A stretch of 42,771 nt of DNA from a virus. The notes under the pieces are model-generated. The model ran no database searches. It saw only the letters and a list, made by a program, of their open reading frames with translations, and was not told the origin of the DNA. This document shows, piece after piece, positions 10,001-22,300 of the stretch. Location of the stretch: positions 1-42,771 of IMG/VR virus record IMGVR_UViG_3300020472_000057, one strand, 5' to 3'. The translations under genes were made by a program, and so were the position numbers. Each line of letters opens with the position of its first letter. The stretch's first letter is position 1.

Positions 10001-13000
10001 TAAAGATTCTAAATCTACATTTAATGTTGTAGAAGTTGATGAATATGATGCTGGAACTATAGCACCGCCAGTCGTACCCTGAAGTTGAGTAGTTCCTGGA
10101 TTTCCAGCATAAGTTTCTAAAGTTAAAGTTGGATTTGCACTCTCTGCATCATATGGATTAACTTGATATATTCTTGTAGGATTATTATATGGACCTTCTT
10201 TATGATTAGAAACAGCAACCCTAAACTTAATATAAGGGCTTCCAATAACACTACGGAATTGTTTCTCCATCTCACCAGTTATAGTCTCTCCAACTTGGAA
10301 AGTACCTGAAACCATTTCAATTTCTAATAATTTTGGAGTAATATACTTATTAACATCCACATCATCAAAGAATGAATATAATCTTGTCTGTGGTTTAAAT
10401 CCCTTACCCTGTATTGATATATTTCTAGAACGCATAAATGGTTGGAGTTCTTCACTTATAGTTCTATCACCCATAGATTGGCGATCAAAATCTTCAGTTA
10501 TGAGTTGTCTAGAACCACTTCTTTGATCAAATCCAGTTCTGAAATTATCTCTAAAAGTATCTCTTAATGTACTATTAGTAGTTGAAGTAAACCTTCTTTC
10601 CATTACAGCGATCATATTTCCAGGAGTCCATGTTCGTCTTCCACCATTCCAATTTCTTGTAGTAGATACATTTCTTGTTCTAGTACTGACATCAGTACGA
10701 GTCCCAGTCCATGTAGTTTCCCATCCATTCCATATGGTATTTGTTAATCCCGTCTGAGGATCAAATCCACCAAATCTCTTCTCTGCTGCAGCTACAGTTT
10801 CTGCATAGTTCCCTTCAGCTTCAATTACTTTAGCATCAAGTCTAACTGTATCAACCCAAGTATCAGATGCAGGACGTAAATCAATATCACCCCTCCAAAA
10901 AGATGATAAAAATGGAGTAACAGATTCTTTTCTAGTAGCAAAAGGTTGCTCTAACCAGTTAAGTTCTTCATATTTTAAAGTAATGATATTTCCAGTTTTT
11001 TGAATATTCGTACCTTCTGGATCAGCACCATTAAATATATTATTATCACCTTCAACAGGTCCAACCTGAAGATCAATAGAATTTGTATAATGAGTTGGTC
11101 TTGCTTCTTTTCCTACCCTATCAATACTATTTTTGATTCTAACACCATCTTCCTGTGTTTGGAAATTGACAAAATTATCAACAAAGAAACCTGATTTAAA
11201 TTTATTTAAACCATTTGCATCTGGAATGAATAAATTTTCAGTAGCAGTCTCAAGTAGAGATAAAGAAGTATAATATTCAAGATTCTGAATTCTCTTTTCA
11301 AGATTTCGAATATCTTGCATCCGATATCCCTTATGCTTTAAGAAAGATAATACTGCATTTGAAGGATCAAAAAGATATGGAGGTAAAGTCGCTGTACCAA
11401 GTTCTAATGCATCATCTATACCTACTGGTGGTTCTGGAATATCCGATGGAGATCCTTGCTGAACTGTTACTTCTCCACCCTGAGTTAAATAGATTCTATC
11501 AATTCTACCCAAATAATATCCATAATTTGTAGTAATAGCTTCATCTGATGCTAAAATATTAGCAGCAGAATTTCCTGATCCATTAAAGGATCTACCCAAA
11601 AATTCTAATGGCGATCTTGCATTAGCAGCATCTACACTATATTCCGAAACTCTTGGTCTAATATCAATTATATCAGTGTTCCGTATATTATCAATATCTG
11701 AGATATCATAACTGTAATCAAAGGAATCATAAGAATTTTTAGTAGTAATATCACCTTCATCAGATGCTTCATAATATCCACTAGCAAAATAAATTTTTAT
11801 TGATTTCTTTGGTTCTTTAGCATCATTGTTCCTAGTAATAAATCCATAATTATAGAATGTTCCTTTTTGTCCCGTATTAAAGGTATAGTTACTACCAATA
11901 CTATCACTTGGTTCATCTAATGCTGTTATAACTGCTTGAATTTTTGACTCATTAAAAGTAACAGTTTCTCCTTCTTGGAAAGCAGATTCATTTCTTGCGA
12001 TAAAGGATATTTGCGAACCACTTATTTCCTCACTATAAACTGCAAGAGTACCTGAATCAGATCCAGTAATAGTTTCTCCTATAATTAGATCACGAGTTGT
12101 TCCTGTCGTACCAGTAATAGATACCAAAGTCATCTTTGGAGGAGATGGATTTCCAGTATCTACAGACTCATAGATACCAAGTATTCTAATTACATCAGGA
12201 GTATTTAAACAAATTTTCTCATCTTGAACTCTAGTTCCATAAGCATAAGAACCATATGTTAATCCATCATTTAAAGTAGTAGTACCAGTTCCTGATGCAG
12301 ATACAGTTGATTTATCAACAACTACAGAATTAACTCTCTTAAGTCGTTTAATCTTTGCTGTTGGTTTAAGTTTAGTAAGAGTTGTAATTAAAGTTGCTTC
12401 TTGATTTGCACTTAAATCAGTTCCTACATTATTAATTGTAAGTTGAGTATTTCCTGCAGCATAAGTAAATTTATCAGTAGTAAGTGTTTCCGTTGTACCG
12501 TCTGCTCTAAGTAAAGCATATCTTTCTTCATCAAATGGTAAAAAAGTCTGATTGTCTCCAGCCTCTACTGCTGCACTTATAGCATTAGTGGCAGCATTTA
12601 TAACAACAGAATAGGATTTTCTAATCTTCAAACTAGCATCAAGAAGATCTACATTAGAAATATTTTCTTCTGGGAAAGGTGTATATAAAGAACTGTCTAA
12701 AGATTTAGCAAATGGAGATGTAATAAGTGTTAAATCTGGAATTTCCAAAGTAGTACCAGCAGTACCCTTATACAAAGCACCTTCAGCAACACCACTTACT
12801 GTAGTAATACCAGTTATAACAACATCATTAGTATTAACTTCAGTAATTCTTCCATATGAGAAATCATTATTTCCAAGTCCACCATATCTAAGAAGATTGC
12901 CAACTTTTAATTTTCCTGGGAATAAAGGATCTCCACTAGTTACAGTACTAATAGAAACCGCACCAGAACCTGTTGCAGATTCTAAATTAGCATTACCAAA

Positions 13001-14743
13001 TATATATTCGGGTTTTTGTATAATATCTGCAGTAAATGTTCTAGCAAAACCAACAGTTCCTATACCAGGTCCACCATAAAGAGACTTAACATCAGCCATT
13101 CCATAAGAAGTAACTGCTACAGCAACACGAGAATCTTCAATACCATTAAAGTAAAATGGTTCATTCTTAACAAATTCTCCAGTCTTTTCATATACTACAA
13201 CATTAGTACCAGTTGTACTTGATCTTAAGAAACCAGTAGCACCACTATATTTTCCTTTTATGAATGTTGGAGTATTTAAAGTAGCATTTGCATTAAGAGT
13301 TATTTTTGTATATGGTTGAATATCATATAGAGAAATATCCCATTCATTAAGTACTGCATTTGTTGTACTATAAGATCCAGACTCTAAAGCAGAATCATAA
13401 ACTCTTGCAAGTCCAATTTCTTCACCAGGAGCAGATACAATATTTGCTGCACTTGCTGCACCTTGTCTTTGATTTCTTAAACTAATAATATAAGTATTAC
13501 CAACTCCAATTTGAGCTGCACCTTGTACGTTATTAAGTTGCAGTGCGGCACCTGTATTATATTCTATTGCCTGCGATTTTAAAGTTTTTGTAGTTCTTGG
13601 TTTTTGAACATCTACAAATTTAGTAGAAATTCTATCAACTTCATAACCTTTTACGAAAGCCTTTCCAGGAGAAATCTCATAAAGAGCAAGATCATCACTA
13701 ACTACAGTTCCTTGTTCCGTAGTTTGTCCTGGTTGATATACGCCATTATTTGCAATTCCATTATCTAAAGAATCTCTAACAGAAATTCTAAATGGACTGA
13801 CAGTATAATCTCCTGATTCTGAATATGTCCTACGAGCAAGTTCATCTGCTAAGAAAGAATAATCAGTAGTTACTTTCTGAGATATCAATGCTCCTTCTTT
13901 AACAGATGCTAACTCAACAAAATTATCATCATTATAATCATCAGATTCTTTAAACTGTAATGAACAAGTTATCTTAAGTCTATCTGCACCAGGAGCAGAA
14001 TAGTTATTGAATCCTTTTGAATTATCAGTTAATAATGGATCTTCATCTGAATTAATAGTTTCTTCAATTACCCTAAGTCCAATCCTTCCCGTAGGATCAT
14101 TTGTATATTGACTTATAATAAGAGTTTCTGTACTTACATTTACAAAAGTACCTCTTACAAAATAGACACCCTCTGATACTGAAAAAGCAGCACCAATTGC
14201 AGATGCATTATCCGAAATTGCTGATGCAAATGATTCTCCTGAAGGAATATATGTATTACTATCTACATCAGAAACAATATCAATATCAGCAGCTAAAAGT
14301 TCTCCATCTTCAAATTCTCCACCAAGATTATCTATAATATTTGATGATTGATATTGGACATATAATGTTAAATTTCCTTTCTCTGAATTCTCTGATTTTA
14401 AAACCTTATTAACAATAGCAGTTACACCAGAAGTTAATCCAACTATTTTACTATCTAATAACTGTTCAATATAATATTCTACAGGAATTCCTAAGTGAGT
14501 CTTATTAATCTGTATTGCAAAATATTCACCATCATAGTTAGTATTACCAGGGATTACTTTAGATCCCTCTTTAAACATATGTTGACCAAATTTTGCAATC
14601 TGATTCTGCAATATTGATTGCAGACCAGTTAATTCTCTTGCTTGAACAGGATAACCTGGCTTGAAAAGAACTTTATAGTAGTCCTTATCTGCGCTAAAAT
14701 CGTCAAAATATGGCGATACATTAAGATTGGTTGATTGAGCCAT
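7034..14743 (-). CDS. Giant DUF4815-type virion structural protein
   Basis: 2569 aa. The N-terminus MAQSTNLNVSPYFDDFSADK followed by VLFKPGYPVQARELTGLQS and LQNQIAKFGQHMFKEGS matches the DUF4815 signature of T4-like marine phages. Further on: a 'YRMQDIRNLEKRIQNLEYYTSLSLLE' helical segment near residue 1145, a Trp/Arg/Asn-rich zone near 1350, an Arg-rich tract near 1735-1755, a conserved-type DPLAQSFFV just after it, GxGYT modules near 2000-2040, and an 'IGDEIISYTG ... LTGITR' module near 2200. It occupies the position of T4 gp9/gp10, so it may replace the T4 baseplate proteins that anchor long tail fibres. The start is 6 bp after gp8. Confidence 0.85.
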   Translation of the reverse strand: MAQSTNLNVSPYFDDFSADKDYYKVLFKPGYPVQARELTGLQSILQNQIAKFGQHMFKEGSKVIPGNTNYDGEYFAIQINKTHLGIPVEYYIEQLLDSKIVGLTSGVTAIVNKVLKSENSEKGNLTLYVQYQSSNIIDNLGGEFEDGELLAADIDIVSDVDSNTYIPSGESFASAISDNASAIGAAFSVSEGVYFVRGTFVNVSTETLIISQYTNDPTGRIGLRVIEETINSDEDPLLTDNSKGFNNYSAPGADRLKITCSLQFKESDDYNDDNFVELASVKEGALISQKVTTDYSFLADELARRTYSESGDYTVSPFRISVRDSLDNGIANNGVYQPGQTTEQGTVVSDDLALYEISPGKAFVKGYEVDRISTKFVDVQKPRTTKTLKSQAIEYNTGAALQLNNVQGAAQIGVGNTYIISLRNQRQGAASAANIVSAPGEEIGLARVYDSALESGSYSTTNAVLNEWDISLYDIQPYTKITLNANATLNTPTFIKGKYSGATGFLRSSTTGTNVVVYEKTGEFVKNEPFYFNGIEDSRVAVAVTSYGMADVKSLYGGPGIGTVGFARTFTADIIQKPEYIFGNANLESATGSGAVSISTVTSGDPLFPGKLKVGNLLRYGGLGNNDFSYGRITEVNTNDVVITGITTVSGVAEGALYKGTAGTTLEIPDLTLITSPFAKSLDSSLYTPFPEENISNVDLLDASLKIRKSYSVVINAATNAISAAVEAGDNQTFLPFDEERYALLRADGTTETLTTDKFTYAAGNTQLTINNVGTDLSANQEATLITTLTKLKPTAKIKRLKRVNSVVVDKSTVSASGTGTTTLNDGLTYGSYAYGTRVQDEKICLNTPDVIRILGIYESVDTGNPSPPKMTLVSITGTTGTTRDLIIGETITGSDSGTLAVYSEEISGSQISFIARNESAFQEGETVTFNESKIQAVITALDEPSDSIGSNYTFNTGQKGTFYNYGFITRNNDAKEPKKSIKIYFASGYYEASDEGDITTKNSYDSFDYSYDISDIDNIRNTDIIDIRPRVSEYSVDAANARSPLEFLGRSFNGSGNSAANILASDEAITTNYGYYLGRIDRIYLTQGGEVTVQQGSPSDIPEPPVGIDDALELGTATLPPYLFDPSNAVLSFLKHKGYRMQDIRNLEKRIQNLEYYTSLSLLETATENLFIPDANGLNKFKSGFFVDNFVNFQTQEDGVRIKNSIDRVGKEARPTHYTNSIDLQVGPVEGDNNIFNGADPEGTNIQKTGNIITLKYEELNWLEQPFATRKESVTPFLSSFWRGDIDLRPASDTWVDTVRLDAKVIEAEGNYAETVAAAEKRFGGFDPQTGLTNTIWNGWETTWTGTRTDVSTRTRNVSTTRNWNGGRRTWTPGNMIAVMERRFTSTTNSTLRDTFRDNFRTGFDQRSGSRQLITEDFDRQSMGDRTISEELQPFMRSRNISIQGKGFKPQTRLYSFFDDVDVNKYITPKLLEIEMVSGTFQVGETITGEMEKQFRSVIGSPYIKFRVAVSNHKEGPYNNPTRIYQVNPYDAESANPTLTLETYAGNPGTTQLQGTTGGAIVPASYSSTSTTLNVDLESLDNQPQGDFYGWIKTGMILKGGTSGAEAKIVNKRVISDYASSALASFFIPNPNIGNNPKWATGTKTFTFIDSDINELEDADTIGQDNYEAKGTLKTVQEQIISIRNAKVENVNTIERRDAEEFLGRDTNTETLSTQTTTTSREVEISRTARRRRGRVHNRVNRRNRRRARGRRGRGGDPLAQSFFVTDSTGVFVTSCDIYFSDVDPNNIPVIFEIRSMQTGMPTTTVLPFSQIYKDADEITTSTDGSVATRFIFKSPVYLQGDTDYAIVLRSSSVKYKVWISRVGENDTITDEFVSQQPSLGSLFKSQNGSTWNPSQWEDLKFILNRADFEPSGSVEVYSPILGEGNAQIPQLQPNSISLQSRKIRVGLSSILSSANIGLNNGTTISQTGSNATGNLVGYAGSCAIAAMGVVNAGFGYTDGTFTGIGLTNITGSGSGMEATVVVSSNVVASATVTTSGTGYQVGDVLGFTTSIGMHGRVSVVSLGSTNQLILDNVQGDFAVGVANTILYTNTITGITSEMNWGANNSGQPGIGVASGGIAAVTDGLHFVVNHKNHGMHHETNRVTLSKINSDIIPTKLSLPYNTSSTAAISIDDSSNFSSFENVSVASSNPGYAKIGDEIISYTGTSGNSLTGITRNIDSSESRDYIKGEYATKYELGGVSLRRFNTTHILSDVSTSNPLTLDSYNIKLNMGQAGIGRSSAESFPILYMNDTKSSGGFNIHATQNMPFETIYPNVHNLTVPGTGISAKIKTISGTSINDGSGDGTDSPFEEQEVENVTLNANNTLTSPRIIASRVNETNNAGITVLPGDRSFNMNINLTSQDSFLSPVIDMERISAILTSNRVDNMVSNYITDSRVDLISEDPNSCQYISKENVLETSATSIKIIVDASVPETADIRAFYAISEDVGFDPVFNPFPGYSNLDGHGQVIDPAENDGKSDTLIPKNLEFIEYTFTLENIPSFKSFRIKLDMTSTNQAFVPRIKNLRVLTLA

Positions 14744-14749
14744 GGGTTA

Positions 14750-16300
14750 TCAGAACTGCAATATGACTTTAATATCTTCTTTTTGGTTAGAAGAACGAGT
14801 AATCGCTGGTCTATTGTCAATGTAAATCATATCGCCAGAATATCTTTTGACTTCTGGATTTGATACGCCATTTGTAAACGTTTGACCAAGGTAATATGTT
14901 TTATTATTTATTGAGGTTGAGAGACCACTAAATGCAGTGGCAATTGCTAAAGTAGCACTACCACCGTTAATTGTCAGACTCCCACCAGATGCAATATCAT
15001 CAGTGAATCTTTCTGCTTTAAATCCATAAATTGGAGTAGTAGTCCCAACTCCAACCGTGGTAAATCCTGCCATAGTTCTATCTTGCCAATATTTCAAAAC
15101 TCCAGTTGTTTGATCATAACTAACAACTTTACCAATTGCAGTTGTACCAGATCCTGTAGTTTGTGAAATAATAGAATCACCTGTAAAAGTAGCACTACTG
15201 TAACCAGTACCAACTAAACGTAATGCATAAGTTGCACTTGCTTTATCAAGTTCAAGATTTTCAGAAGAACCATATGCTTTAGGATTTTCAATAATACCTA
15301 TTCTAGCAATTTGATTTCCAGTAATAAAATCTGGGTTTTCTGCATCATTTTCAATACGAGAATAAAGTAGAGTATTGGTTGCTCCCAATTCTCTATAAAT
15401 GTTCTTTCCATGACCCCCTTCAGGAGGAATAACAACATCTAATTGAGGCCAAGAATCAGGTCTACTAATTCCTCCAGCAACAAGATCAACAGTACCGAAA
15501 GTATATCCAGATCCTTGATTTGAAATATCTACAGTTCCAACTTTCTCATCAGCATTAACTACAACTGTACATTCTGCACCAGAACCATCACCTTTAATAG
15601 GAACTCTTGTATAAGTTCTATTAGCAGTTCCTAAACCAACTCCACGATCTTTAATAACAACTATTTTAACTCCACCATCTACTGCATTATCTCTAACAGC
15701 AGCATTATCATTACTTGTAGACCAATCACCAGGAACTGGCATATACTCAGTAGAATCAAACTTAATTAATTCAGAAGGTTTAATAGTATAAAGATACTTC
15801 CAAATATATCCATCACCACTTGAACCTGCTGCTTTTGGTTCTAAATCGGTAAATGTTGGTTCATCTAAAGAAGGTTTTCCATCAGGATTTTCTGGGGTAG
15901 TCCCATTTTGCAAACAAACATAAACTCGATAATCACTATTTAAAACAAAATAATTCGCAGAATATAAGGTAGTTCCCTGTGCATGTTTTGGTGTATTTGT
16001 AATACTGTAATCGGATCTATAGTAATCATATGATACTCCAGATGCCCAAGCATTCTTTCTTACAACCTGTTTTACGTCACTAGCAGTTATCTTTTTAAGC
16101 GCAATTATAGTATCCCAATAATCATTTTCCGACTGAAAATTATCAGTAGGAGCTGGGGGATCATCATCCCAATCAGATTGAACTTCTGTAGCATTAGGAA
16201 GACCTACAAAAGTATAATAAGAATTTGTAGAGGTAGTAACACCAGCAACAAAATTCGTCGCATTTAATATTCTGATCTGATCAGTTATAATGGCTGACAT
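14750..16300 (-). CDS. gp8: Baseplate wedge subunit (gp8-like)
   Basis: 516 aa against 334 in T4. The C-terminus SGDMIYIDNRPAITRSS ... IKVILQF closely matches the T4 gp8 end (SGEMIYMENRPPI ... INILFTF). The N-terminal half has the 'GDGYIWKYLYTI' and 'YVCLQNG' strands that T4 gp8 also shows. The surplus is a central insertion (about residues 235-460) with GSGYTFGTVDLVAGG-type modules. gp8 dimers link gp7 to the wedge periphery. The gene follows the gp7-like gene by 28 bp that contain CTAAATA; no strong SD is visible. Confidence 0.92.
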   Translation of the reverse strand: MSAIITDQIRILNATNFVAGVTTSTNSYYTFVGLPNATEVQSDWDDDPPAPTDNFQSENDYWDTIIALKKITASDVKQVVRKNAWASGVSYDYYRSDYSITNTPKHAQGTTLYSANYFVLNSDYRVYVCLQNGTTPENPDGKPSLDEPTFTDLEPKAAGSSGDGYIWKYLYTIKPSELIKFDSTEYMPVPGDWSTSNDNAAVRDNAVDGGVKIVVIKDRGVGLGTANRTYTRVPIKGDGSGAECTVVVNADEKVGTVDISNQGSGYTFGTVDLVAGGISRPDSWPQLDVVIPPEGGHGKNIYRELGATNTLLYSRIENDAENPDFITGNQIARIGIIENPKAYGSSENLELDKASATYALRLVGTGYSSATFTGDSIISQTTGSGTTAIGKVVSYDQTTGVLKYWQDRTMAGFTTVGVGTTTPIYGFKAERFTDDIASGGSLTINGGSATLAIATAFSGLSTSINNKTYYLGQTFTNGVSNPEVKRYSGDMIYIDNRPAITRSSNQKEDIKVILQF

Positions 16301-16317
16301 TTTTATAATTTTTTAGT

Positions 16318-16324
16318 TATTTAG
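16318..16324 (-). promoter_or_regulatory. Late-promoter-like CTAAATA before gp8
   Basis: CTAAATAAC lies in the gp7-gp8 gap, 18 bp ahead of the gp8 ATG. This is short for a -10 element plus leader but comparable with other sites in this window. Confidence 0.35.
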
Positions 16325-16328
16325 TTGA

Positions 16329-19300
16329 TTAAATGTTAAAGTCAGTAGAATAACTTCCTACTTTTAGAGATTTAACTCTCTTGAGTATTGGTCCTGTTTC
16401 AATTCCAGTAACACCATTTGAAGTATTAACTGTATATGCACGAGATACACTTCGATCATTAAGAAGAAGTTTACCCCAACTATATTCACCAAAGAACACG
16501 CTATAACCTAAACCAGTTAGTCCGTTAAGACTATTAACACTTACTACTACTTGAGTTAAAGTGGTTGAACCGTATCCTATTGCATCAGTACCAACACCAG
16601 TTGTATAATGAGCAACTCTATAGACATTATCTATGTAAGTAGTACCAACGCCTACAGCACCATTAATAGTATTTAGAGACGTTAATCCATGACCAACATT
16701 TGAATTGCGAACTAGGAAGAAATCACCAGTAGTTAATCCACATACTGCAGCTGCGGCAGGTTGTGTAACTGCAGATTCTTTTAACCAAGAATCAGAAGGA
16801 ATAACCATATCAAATACAAGACCCGTAGGAATACCAGCTAAAGTCGGTCTCCAATTGGTAGCGAGAGATGTAGTTCCTATTCCAGTAATAAGACCTTGAT
16901 CCCCTGCAAATGTAACTACAGTATTTGTCTCAGTCAAAGCAACAGGTGGTCCAATTAAAATAGGAGGTTCAGATCCGTGGAAATATCCAGTTGTACCAGC
17001 AGATGTAAGTGCTATTGAATTAACAGATCCATTAGCAATTGTAGCTGTTGCAGTTGCACTTTGAGTAGCTCCAAGTCCAGCCCGAGTTCCTACACCAACA
17101 GGAGTTCCAATTGTTACAGTAGGAGCACTTGTATATCCTTTACCACCACTCGTTATAGAAATAGTTGAAATTCCTCCACCTGTATTATCAGTTGGGATGT
17201 ACTGTGAAAGAACTATAGCAGTTGCATATGCTCCTACTCTTTCTGCGTTATTTACAATAATAATATCTTTCTGGAATTCTGTAGAAACCTTATTTTCTCT
17301 CTTATCATTAAAGAATGGTCTAGCATTATCAACATATGCAATAGTTGTTCCAATACCAACAGTTTGAGTTAGATATGCAGATGGGAAAAGAGTCGCTTTA
17401 TAAAGATCACGATCTTTAGTAACAATCTTTCCTTCAACAAATTTATCTTCAGTCTGTCTAGTCCATACAACTGGTCTATATTCGGTAGTCTCTTCCCATA
17501 CACCTGGTCCATCATATGAATCAGTATCAACAGCATTTGCAGAAGCAACTTCTACAACTGTTCTATCCTCTTCTTGTAACCAAGATTTTTGATCTAAACC
17601 TCTATTATATCCAAGTGTTAGTTCATCACCAATTTTAACTGTTTCAATAATATCTCTATCAACAACATCTGCTCCACCAGTTCCTCTATAGAATAAGAAC
17701 TTAATACTATCTTCTGCTTTAGGTGCTTCTGTAAATGATATTTTAGATCCACCACCAAATGTATATGATTCACCAGGAATCTGTAGAATATCATTAACAA
17801 AGATGAACAAACAATCTTGAACAGTTACAAGTGATCCTGGTTTGGATTGAATTGATAATGCTTCACCACCATTTGAAATTGGGAAAGTCTTTCTTTCACC
17901 ATCAAACAAACTGGAGAAATCATCAAGAACTTGAATTTGTCCCACAGACCATGCAGTAAATTCATCACTATCTACTTGAGTAACTGTAACTTGATATTCC
18001 TTAGTATCCACATAACTTGCTGTTGTTGGAATTCCAATAGATCCAGTTATAGGAAGAGTTAATATATGATTAACTCCATAACCATATCCCAAATTAGTAA
18101 GTTTAAAGTCTACTACAGTAGATCCTTGACTTACCACTACATCAGCCTTTGCACCTGAACCACCAGTACTAGGAGAATCTGAACTATATGAAAGAGGAAT
18201 ATTCTCATAAGAGAATGGTTCGTCAAATACAACCTTCATTCTTTGATCTATTCTTCCACCTCTTGCATAATTATGAGGTCTAGTTGAAATACCTGTATTA
18301 ACTTCAAATTCAGTAGGACTTAATACTCTTATAACTGTTGATCCAGGGAATGCCTTATCCTGACCACTTCCAGAGTTATTATTTCCTCTAGGAGCAATAA
18401 TTGCAGGTTGGGCGTATCCACCTGAAATATAATTGGTAGCAACTGTTGAAGTTCCAACATTAACTGTAAATTGAGTAGCACTAGCAACTCCAGCAACTAC
18501 CATTCCATCATACTTAGGATCACCCTTTCTAGGATATCTGTGTTGAGTAGCGTAACTATCTTTAGAACATGTAAATCTTAAAGAATCTGTTTGTATCTTA
18601 ATACTAGCAGCATCAGTTAATGTATGAGTACCTATCGATAACTTCATATCACCAGTGGTCTCATAATACGTAGCAGCAGAAACATCATGGAAACCAGTAA
18701 CTGATGCACCAACTTGAACAGTAATTGTACTACTTGTAGTAGCAGTAACAACCGTATTAATACCAGCTACAGGATCACTTGGACGAGGATATGCATGGTT
18801 ACTACCATACTGATCCATTTCACAAGCAAAGACGATAGAACTTGTTGCGATAGAAACAAGTTGATTTGCTTTCTGTATACCACCAGTTGTAGCACTTTGG
18901 AATGTATGAGCAGTTGTATTAGTAGAAGGTACTGTATTTAAAACTTGAATAGCAAATGTATTAGTACTTGTAGAAGCAATTCCCACCCAAGTACCACTTA
19001 ATGGGTCTGAAGATCTAGGATATGTCTTATTACCTGCACCATGTGTACAACTGAAAGTTACTGAATCGTCAGCAAGTTTAACAAAATCTCCAACTAAGAA
19101 TCCATGACCTGAAACAGTCAATGTCATAATACCAACTACTGGATCGTAAGTACCAGCAGTAGCAGTAGCAGTAGTTGGTGCTAATAATCCATGAGTTGTT
19201 CCTGCGCCACTAGTGCTAACACCAGCAATTGATAAAACTAGATTACCAGTAGTTGGATCATAAGTTGCATCAGTTGGAGTAAACTTAGTTCCACTAACTG

Positions 19301-22300
19301 CAGCAGTAACAGCATCATCATCGGCACGAACATATGCGTGAGAATAACCACCCCCTGTAACAAGAGCACTACCAGCAGCACCTACAAATCTATGAATATA
19401 TTGATCTCTAGCATATGCAGCACCTACATTAAGAGTTATTGTAGTAGAACTAGTTGAAGCAATTCCTACTGCTGTCTGATAATATGGATCAGTTGAACGA
19501 GGATATGCATGGTTAGTTGCATTATCATCTTTATTACATGTAAAGGTTATAGACTCATCAGCAAGTCTAACAGATTTACCAACCTGTAATCCATGTGTTC
19601 CAATTGTAAGAACCATATCACCTGTCTGATCATCATAAGATGCGTTAGTAGGTGTGTAATTAACAAGAGGTGATGCACCAACATTAACTGTAATTGTATT
19701 AGCTGTTTTAGCCGTAATAGCAGTTGCAATTCCTGCTACAGGATCACCAGCACGAGGATAAGCATGAGTAGTAGTACCACCATCCATTGCACAAGTAAAT
19801 GTGATAGCACCAGTAGCGAATGAAACTGTTTGAGATGTATTATATGAATGTCCAGCAATGGTCAATACCATATTACCTGTTGAAGGCGTATATGTAGCCG
19901 CAGTAGGTGTGAATGCTCCTACACCAGTTACAGTTACACCATTTGTAGTAGCACTATCAAACGTGTGTGCATAATTACCACCACTAACTACAGCATTAGA
20001 ATCAGCACTTACAAAAGTATGTTCATAACGATCACTTGGACCTCTAGCAGCAGTTACATTAACAGTTACTGTACCATCGTTATGAATCAATCCAGCTGTA
20101 GTTGCACTTACAAAGGTATGATCACTTGTATTTGTAGATGGTGCTGCAGAAGCAGTTCCTGTAGTACCAACACCCAAAACATTAACTTGGAATGTATTGG
20201 CAGTTACATTTGTAATTGGTAACCATTGTCCATAAACAACATCAGTAGTTCTTGGATAGGAATGATCAGTAGCATTTTCATCTTTAGCACATGTAAAGGT
20301 TAATGACTCTGGTTCAAATTTAACATTATCTAAATTGGAGAATCCATGACTGGCAACAGTAATTGTGGTTAAACCAGTTAATGGACTGTATAATGCATTT
20401 GTTACCGTATATGGTGTACCATCACTCTTAATACCAACCGAAGTATCATATACTTGGTCTCTATTTCTTGGATAAATGTGATTAATTGTAGCACCCAATC
20501 CACAAGTCATTGCAAGACCAGTTAATATAACATTGCTAGCCTTACCACTTGTCGATAGACCATGACCAACTGAAGTGGTAACGGTCATAATACCTGTGGT
20601 ATGAGTATAAACAGCACTCTGAATACCAACTGCTGCCGCATAATCACAAGTAAATGCGATTCCAGACATTACTACTTCATTACCGACTGATAAATCATGA
20701 GGTGTTGCAGTAGTAACAGTAGTTAATCCAGTTATAGAAGTATATCCAACGTTTCTAATATCTCTTGGTTTGTAGAAGAATTGTGGATTTGTAATTGTTA
20801 CTCCACTTACATGTCCATCAGAAACAGTAGCAGTACCAATACTAGTAATACCTGCTGGTCCGAAAGTTTCTGTATGAATACCAACAAAGACTGTTTGAAT
20901 TCCAGACCTATATCCAGACCCAGTATTTCCAATACTAATAGAATTAATTGTTCCTGCTAAAGATACAACTGCTGTACCACCTGCAGCAACTAATGGTTGA
21001 TAACCAAATCCTCTAGTAGATCCAACTGAAACAATAACACCACCAACAGGAATTGACGCAGTATTAACATCATATGAAACTGATGCTGCTGTTCCTGTAA
21101 ATGAAATTGAAGAAGCAGAACCAACTGTAGCCATAGTATAATCATAATTTGCACCTGGTCCTTGGAATACTCCATTAATTAAGACTATACCATTATTTGT
21201 AGCAATACCCGTTACATTTGCTTTATCAACTGTTAATGGGAATGTATCTCTATATCCATTAAATTGCTGAGTTATATCATCATAAAGATAATTTAATGAA
21301 TACGTTTCAGACGTTCCTCCAGTAACACCAGAACGAGTAAATACTCTTCCTTGGAAACTAGATGATGTTGTTATTCCAACCCAATCTCTGTCGTCAGGAG
21401 CAGCAGTAGATGTAGATAGTGGAGTCTTTCCATAAGGTGCTTCAATAAAGTGAATTCTATTATTGATAATATTATAATTTCCTCTAATCTTCTCAACATT
21501 TGTCCCTGCAGAATGGACTCCTAAATTTGTTCCTAACCAAGGTCTATTAACTTTAATTGCATTTGTAGAACCAATACCAACAGAAAGTACCTTCATAATT
21601 TCAGATGTACTTCCAGCAGCAACCCGAATATAATCAGCACCAAAGAATGATGTAATTCCTGCGAAATAAATTATATCTTCACCAAGAGGAACATGTTTAG
21701 CAAGAGTAGTTGTAACTGATGTACCAGCAATTGGTGATTGAATCATATTATCAATCCCAACCATTACTTTTGTATTTGCATCTTTAGCAATGAAAGTATG
21801 TGAGGTTCCAATTCCAACATGAGTAAGATCTAGTGGAACAGCAATTTCTTTTAATGCATCCTCTGCAGTTCTTGCAAGTTGAACTTTATCTTCTCCTTTC
21901 TTAATAATAAAGACAGAAGATGGCAAATAAGTTGTCGTGATTCCTAGAGCTGGGAATGAAGTTGATGCAATTCCAATAGCAGAAGAAATTCCAGTTCTTG
22001 CATCAGTATGACCATACGAAACTTCTTGTCCAGTAACAAAGAAATGATTTGATAATCTAATAGTATCAGCACTAACATCTATTATAGTTGCAGATGATCC
22101 ATCATATGGTTTTTCAAAGATTGGTTCTGTCTTATGCTGAAGATCAAAGTTTCTCTTAATTGCTACTTCAGTTCCTTCATATTCTGCATATCCACTTTCA
22201 ATAGAAGCATTACCCAAATCTTTAACTTGTTCTCCACCAACTTCTCTAGTTGCAGCAGCTGGTAATAGTTCAGTATTTTCTTCAACTCTAAGAACATTTA

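Noticed and set aside
18531-20475. Repeat array considered as a CRISPR-like or non-coding repeat
   Set aside because: The frame is open throughout, repeats are conserved at protein rather than DNA level, and spacing varies in multiples of three.
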